A stretch of 64,000 nucleotides of DNA from Cyclobacterium roseum (GTDB taxonomy: Bacteria; Bacteroidota; Bacteroidia; Cytophagales; Cyclobacteriaceae). Under the pieces are notes generated by a model. It was not told the origin of the DNA and searched no databases. It saw only the letters and a list, made by a program, of their open reading frames with translations. The DNA is taken from positions 1 to 64,000 of the forward strand of contig NZ_WNKF01000002.1 of assembly GCF_010119225.1 (NCBI RefSeq). Direction: 5' to 3'. The translations under genes were made by a program, and so were the position numbers. Positions 63,371 to 64,000 of the stretch are shown here, one piece after another; the stretch's first letter is position 1, and every line of letters starts with the position of its first letter.

Positions 63371-64000
63371 GGATTTGGGTTTATAATGATGCGTTTGTAG
63401 CCGCTCAGGGCAGGCTGCCCCTGGTCGATTACTTCCAGGATCAAATGGATCGCCTTTCCGGGAGCAACTACCGGCATTTCGAAGGATATTTTGCGCTTAT
63501 TTTCAGCGTATTGAAACGGAAGCGGTTGTGTTGGACGGTATATTTCTTCGTAAACCCACCAATGAAAATCCAGCTCCTGTCCATCCGGGTCGCTACTTTT
63601 ACTGGCGTCCAGATACACTCGCTCTCCTGGTTTAGCAGAAATAGATAGTGGTGTCATGGCCATATCGCCATTTACTACGGCTACCGGATTATGGTTGGCC
63701 TGCTCAAATGGGAGCTGCGCCCATTGCACACGGGCCATAAAATCGGATTGGAATGCCGTGCGCCAACGCGCTACGGAATGTCTTTCGTTAAGGGTTCCCT
63801 CCAGGTAATCCGGAGCGTCTATATACAATTTCCCTTTAAGCAGGCGATACCTGCCACCCCAACCTCCCCAATCCGGACGCTCGGGCACATTAAGCCCATT
63901 GCCAATCAAGCCCAAAAAAGAAGGGCTGTCCCCTTCCTTCATTCCATTCGTGCCATGCCCATGCAGTTGGTAGCGTTCGCTGAGCGGACCGTTTCCGTGA
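63367..64000 (-). CDS. DUF1593 (Sde182-type) protein, 5' end cut by window
   Basis: Partial: the frame is open to the right window edge, so the true start lies outside. The visible 3' part covers HGTNGMKEGDSPSFLGLI, then PDWGGWGGRY, AVVNGDMAMTPLSISAKPGE and a KSSDPDGQELDFHWWVYEE segment. This is the end of the nucleoside-hydrolase-like domain plus the Sde182 C-terminal domain, a family of cellulose-binding or glycan-related proteins without a proven reaction. It overlaps the sulfatase gene by 4 bases, so both likely serve one glycan pathway. Confidence 0.8.
   Translation of the reverse strand, partial: HGNGPLSERYQLHGHGTNGMKEGDSPSFLGLIGNGLNVPERPDWGGWGGRYRLLKGKLYIDAPDYLEGTLNERHSVARWRTAFQSDFMARVQWAQLPFEQANHNPVAVVNGDMAMTPLSISAKPGERVYLDASKSSDPDGQELDFHWWVYEEIYRPTQPLPFQYAENKRKISFEMPVVAPGKAIHLILEVIDQGQPALSGYKRIIINPNP

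Overview
The window looks like chromosome of a marine- or soil-type Bacteroidota, most likely Cytophagales and close to Cyclobacteriaceae. The evidence is the gene families: DUF5723, DUF4301, DUF4249, DUF4230, DUF2911, a TonB-dependent receptor with a carboxypeptidase-regulatory N-terminal domain, OmpA- and Omp85-type proteins, and many Tat-exported Gfo/Idh/MocA oxidoreductases with DUF1080 and PVC-type haem-binding proteins. Shine-Dalgarno sequences are largely absent and a few upstream regions carry TAnnTTTG boxes, the Bacteroidota -7 consensus. No rRNA, tRNA, CRISPR array, integrase or intact insertion sequence was seen. The taxonomic call is inference from gene content only.

Layout. 1-389 is non-coding with inverted repeats. 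390-6130 holds a cytosolic oxidoreductase, a DUF2911 protein, the helicase HrpB and a flavohaemoglobin. 6136-12467 is mostly minus strand: a Tat oxidoreductase, a parallel beta-helix protein, an Omp85-like barrel and an arylamine N-acetyltransferase. 12700-17325 pairs a ceramidase-like Tat protein with a large PVC-type cytochrome lipoprotein. 17326-22423 holds an S41 protease lipoprotein, a small barrel protein, DUF5723, a 46-residue DUF2256 gene and DUF4301. 22455-27932 is a DUF1080 / PVC-cytochrome / FG-GAP module. 28242-35810 carries aminopeptidase P, a DHDPS-family lyase, a DPP-IV-like peptidase, an AraC regulator and L-serine dehydratase, which together suggest use of (hydroxy)proline-rich peptides. 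36878-41586 is a Tat oxidoreductase followed by a HEAT protein with two DUF1080 domains. 42201-46663 is a probable operon of two envelope proteins, a sirtuin and a membrane protein. 46665-53868 is housekeeping and accessory genes. 53869-54399 is a striking non-coding array of hairpins. 54400-57671 is a TonB receptor with a DUF4249 lipoprotein, followed by a sodium:solute symporter, an orphan PAS histidine kinase, a sulfatase lipoprotein and a DUF1593 gene cut by the right edge.

How it fits together. The recurrent theme is envelope-located breakdown of sugars and peptides. Three modules combine exported oxidoreductases, DUF1080 (3-keto-glycoside hydrolase family) and haem proteins, compatible with periplasmic 3-keto-sugar chemistry with electrons passed to cytochrome. 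No SusC/SusD pair is present. The most unusual non-coding signals are the 53.9-54.3 kb hairpin array, a terminator whose loop contains the stop codons of two convergent genes (51361-51387), and twin CCAATTGG palindromes in a divergent promoter region (50104-50168).
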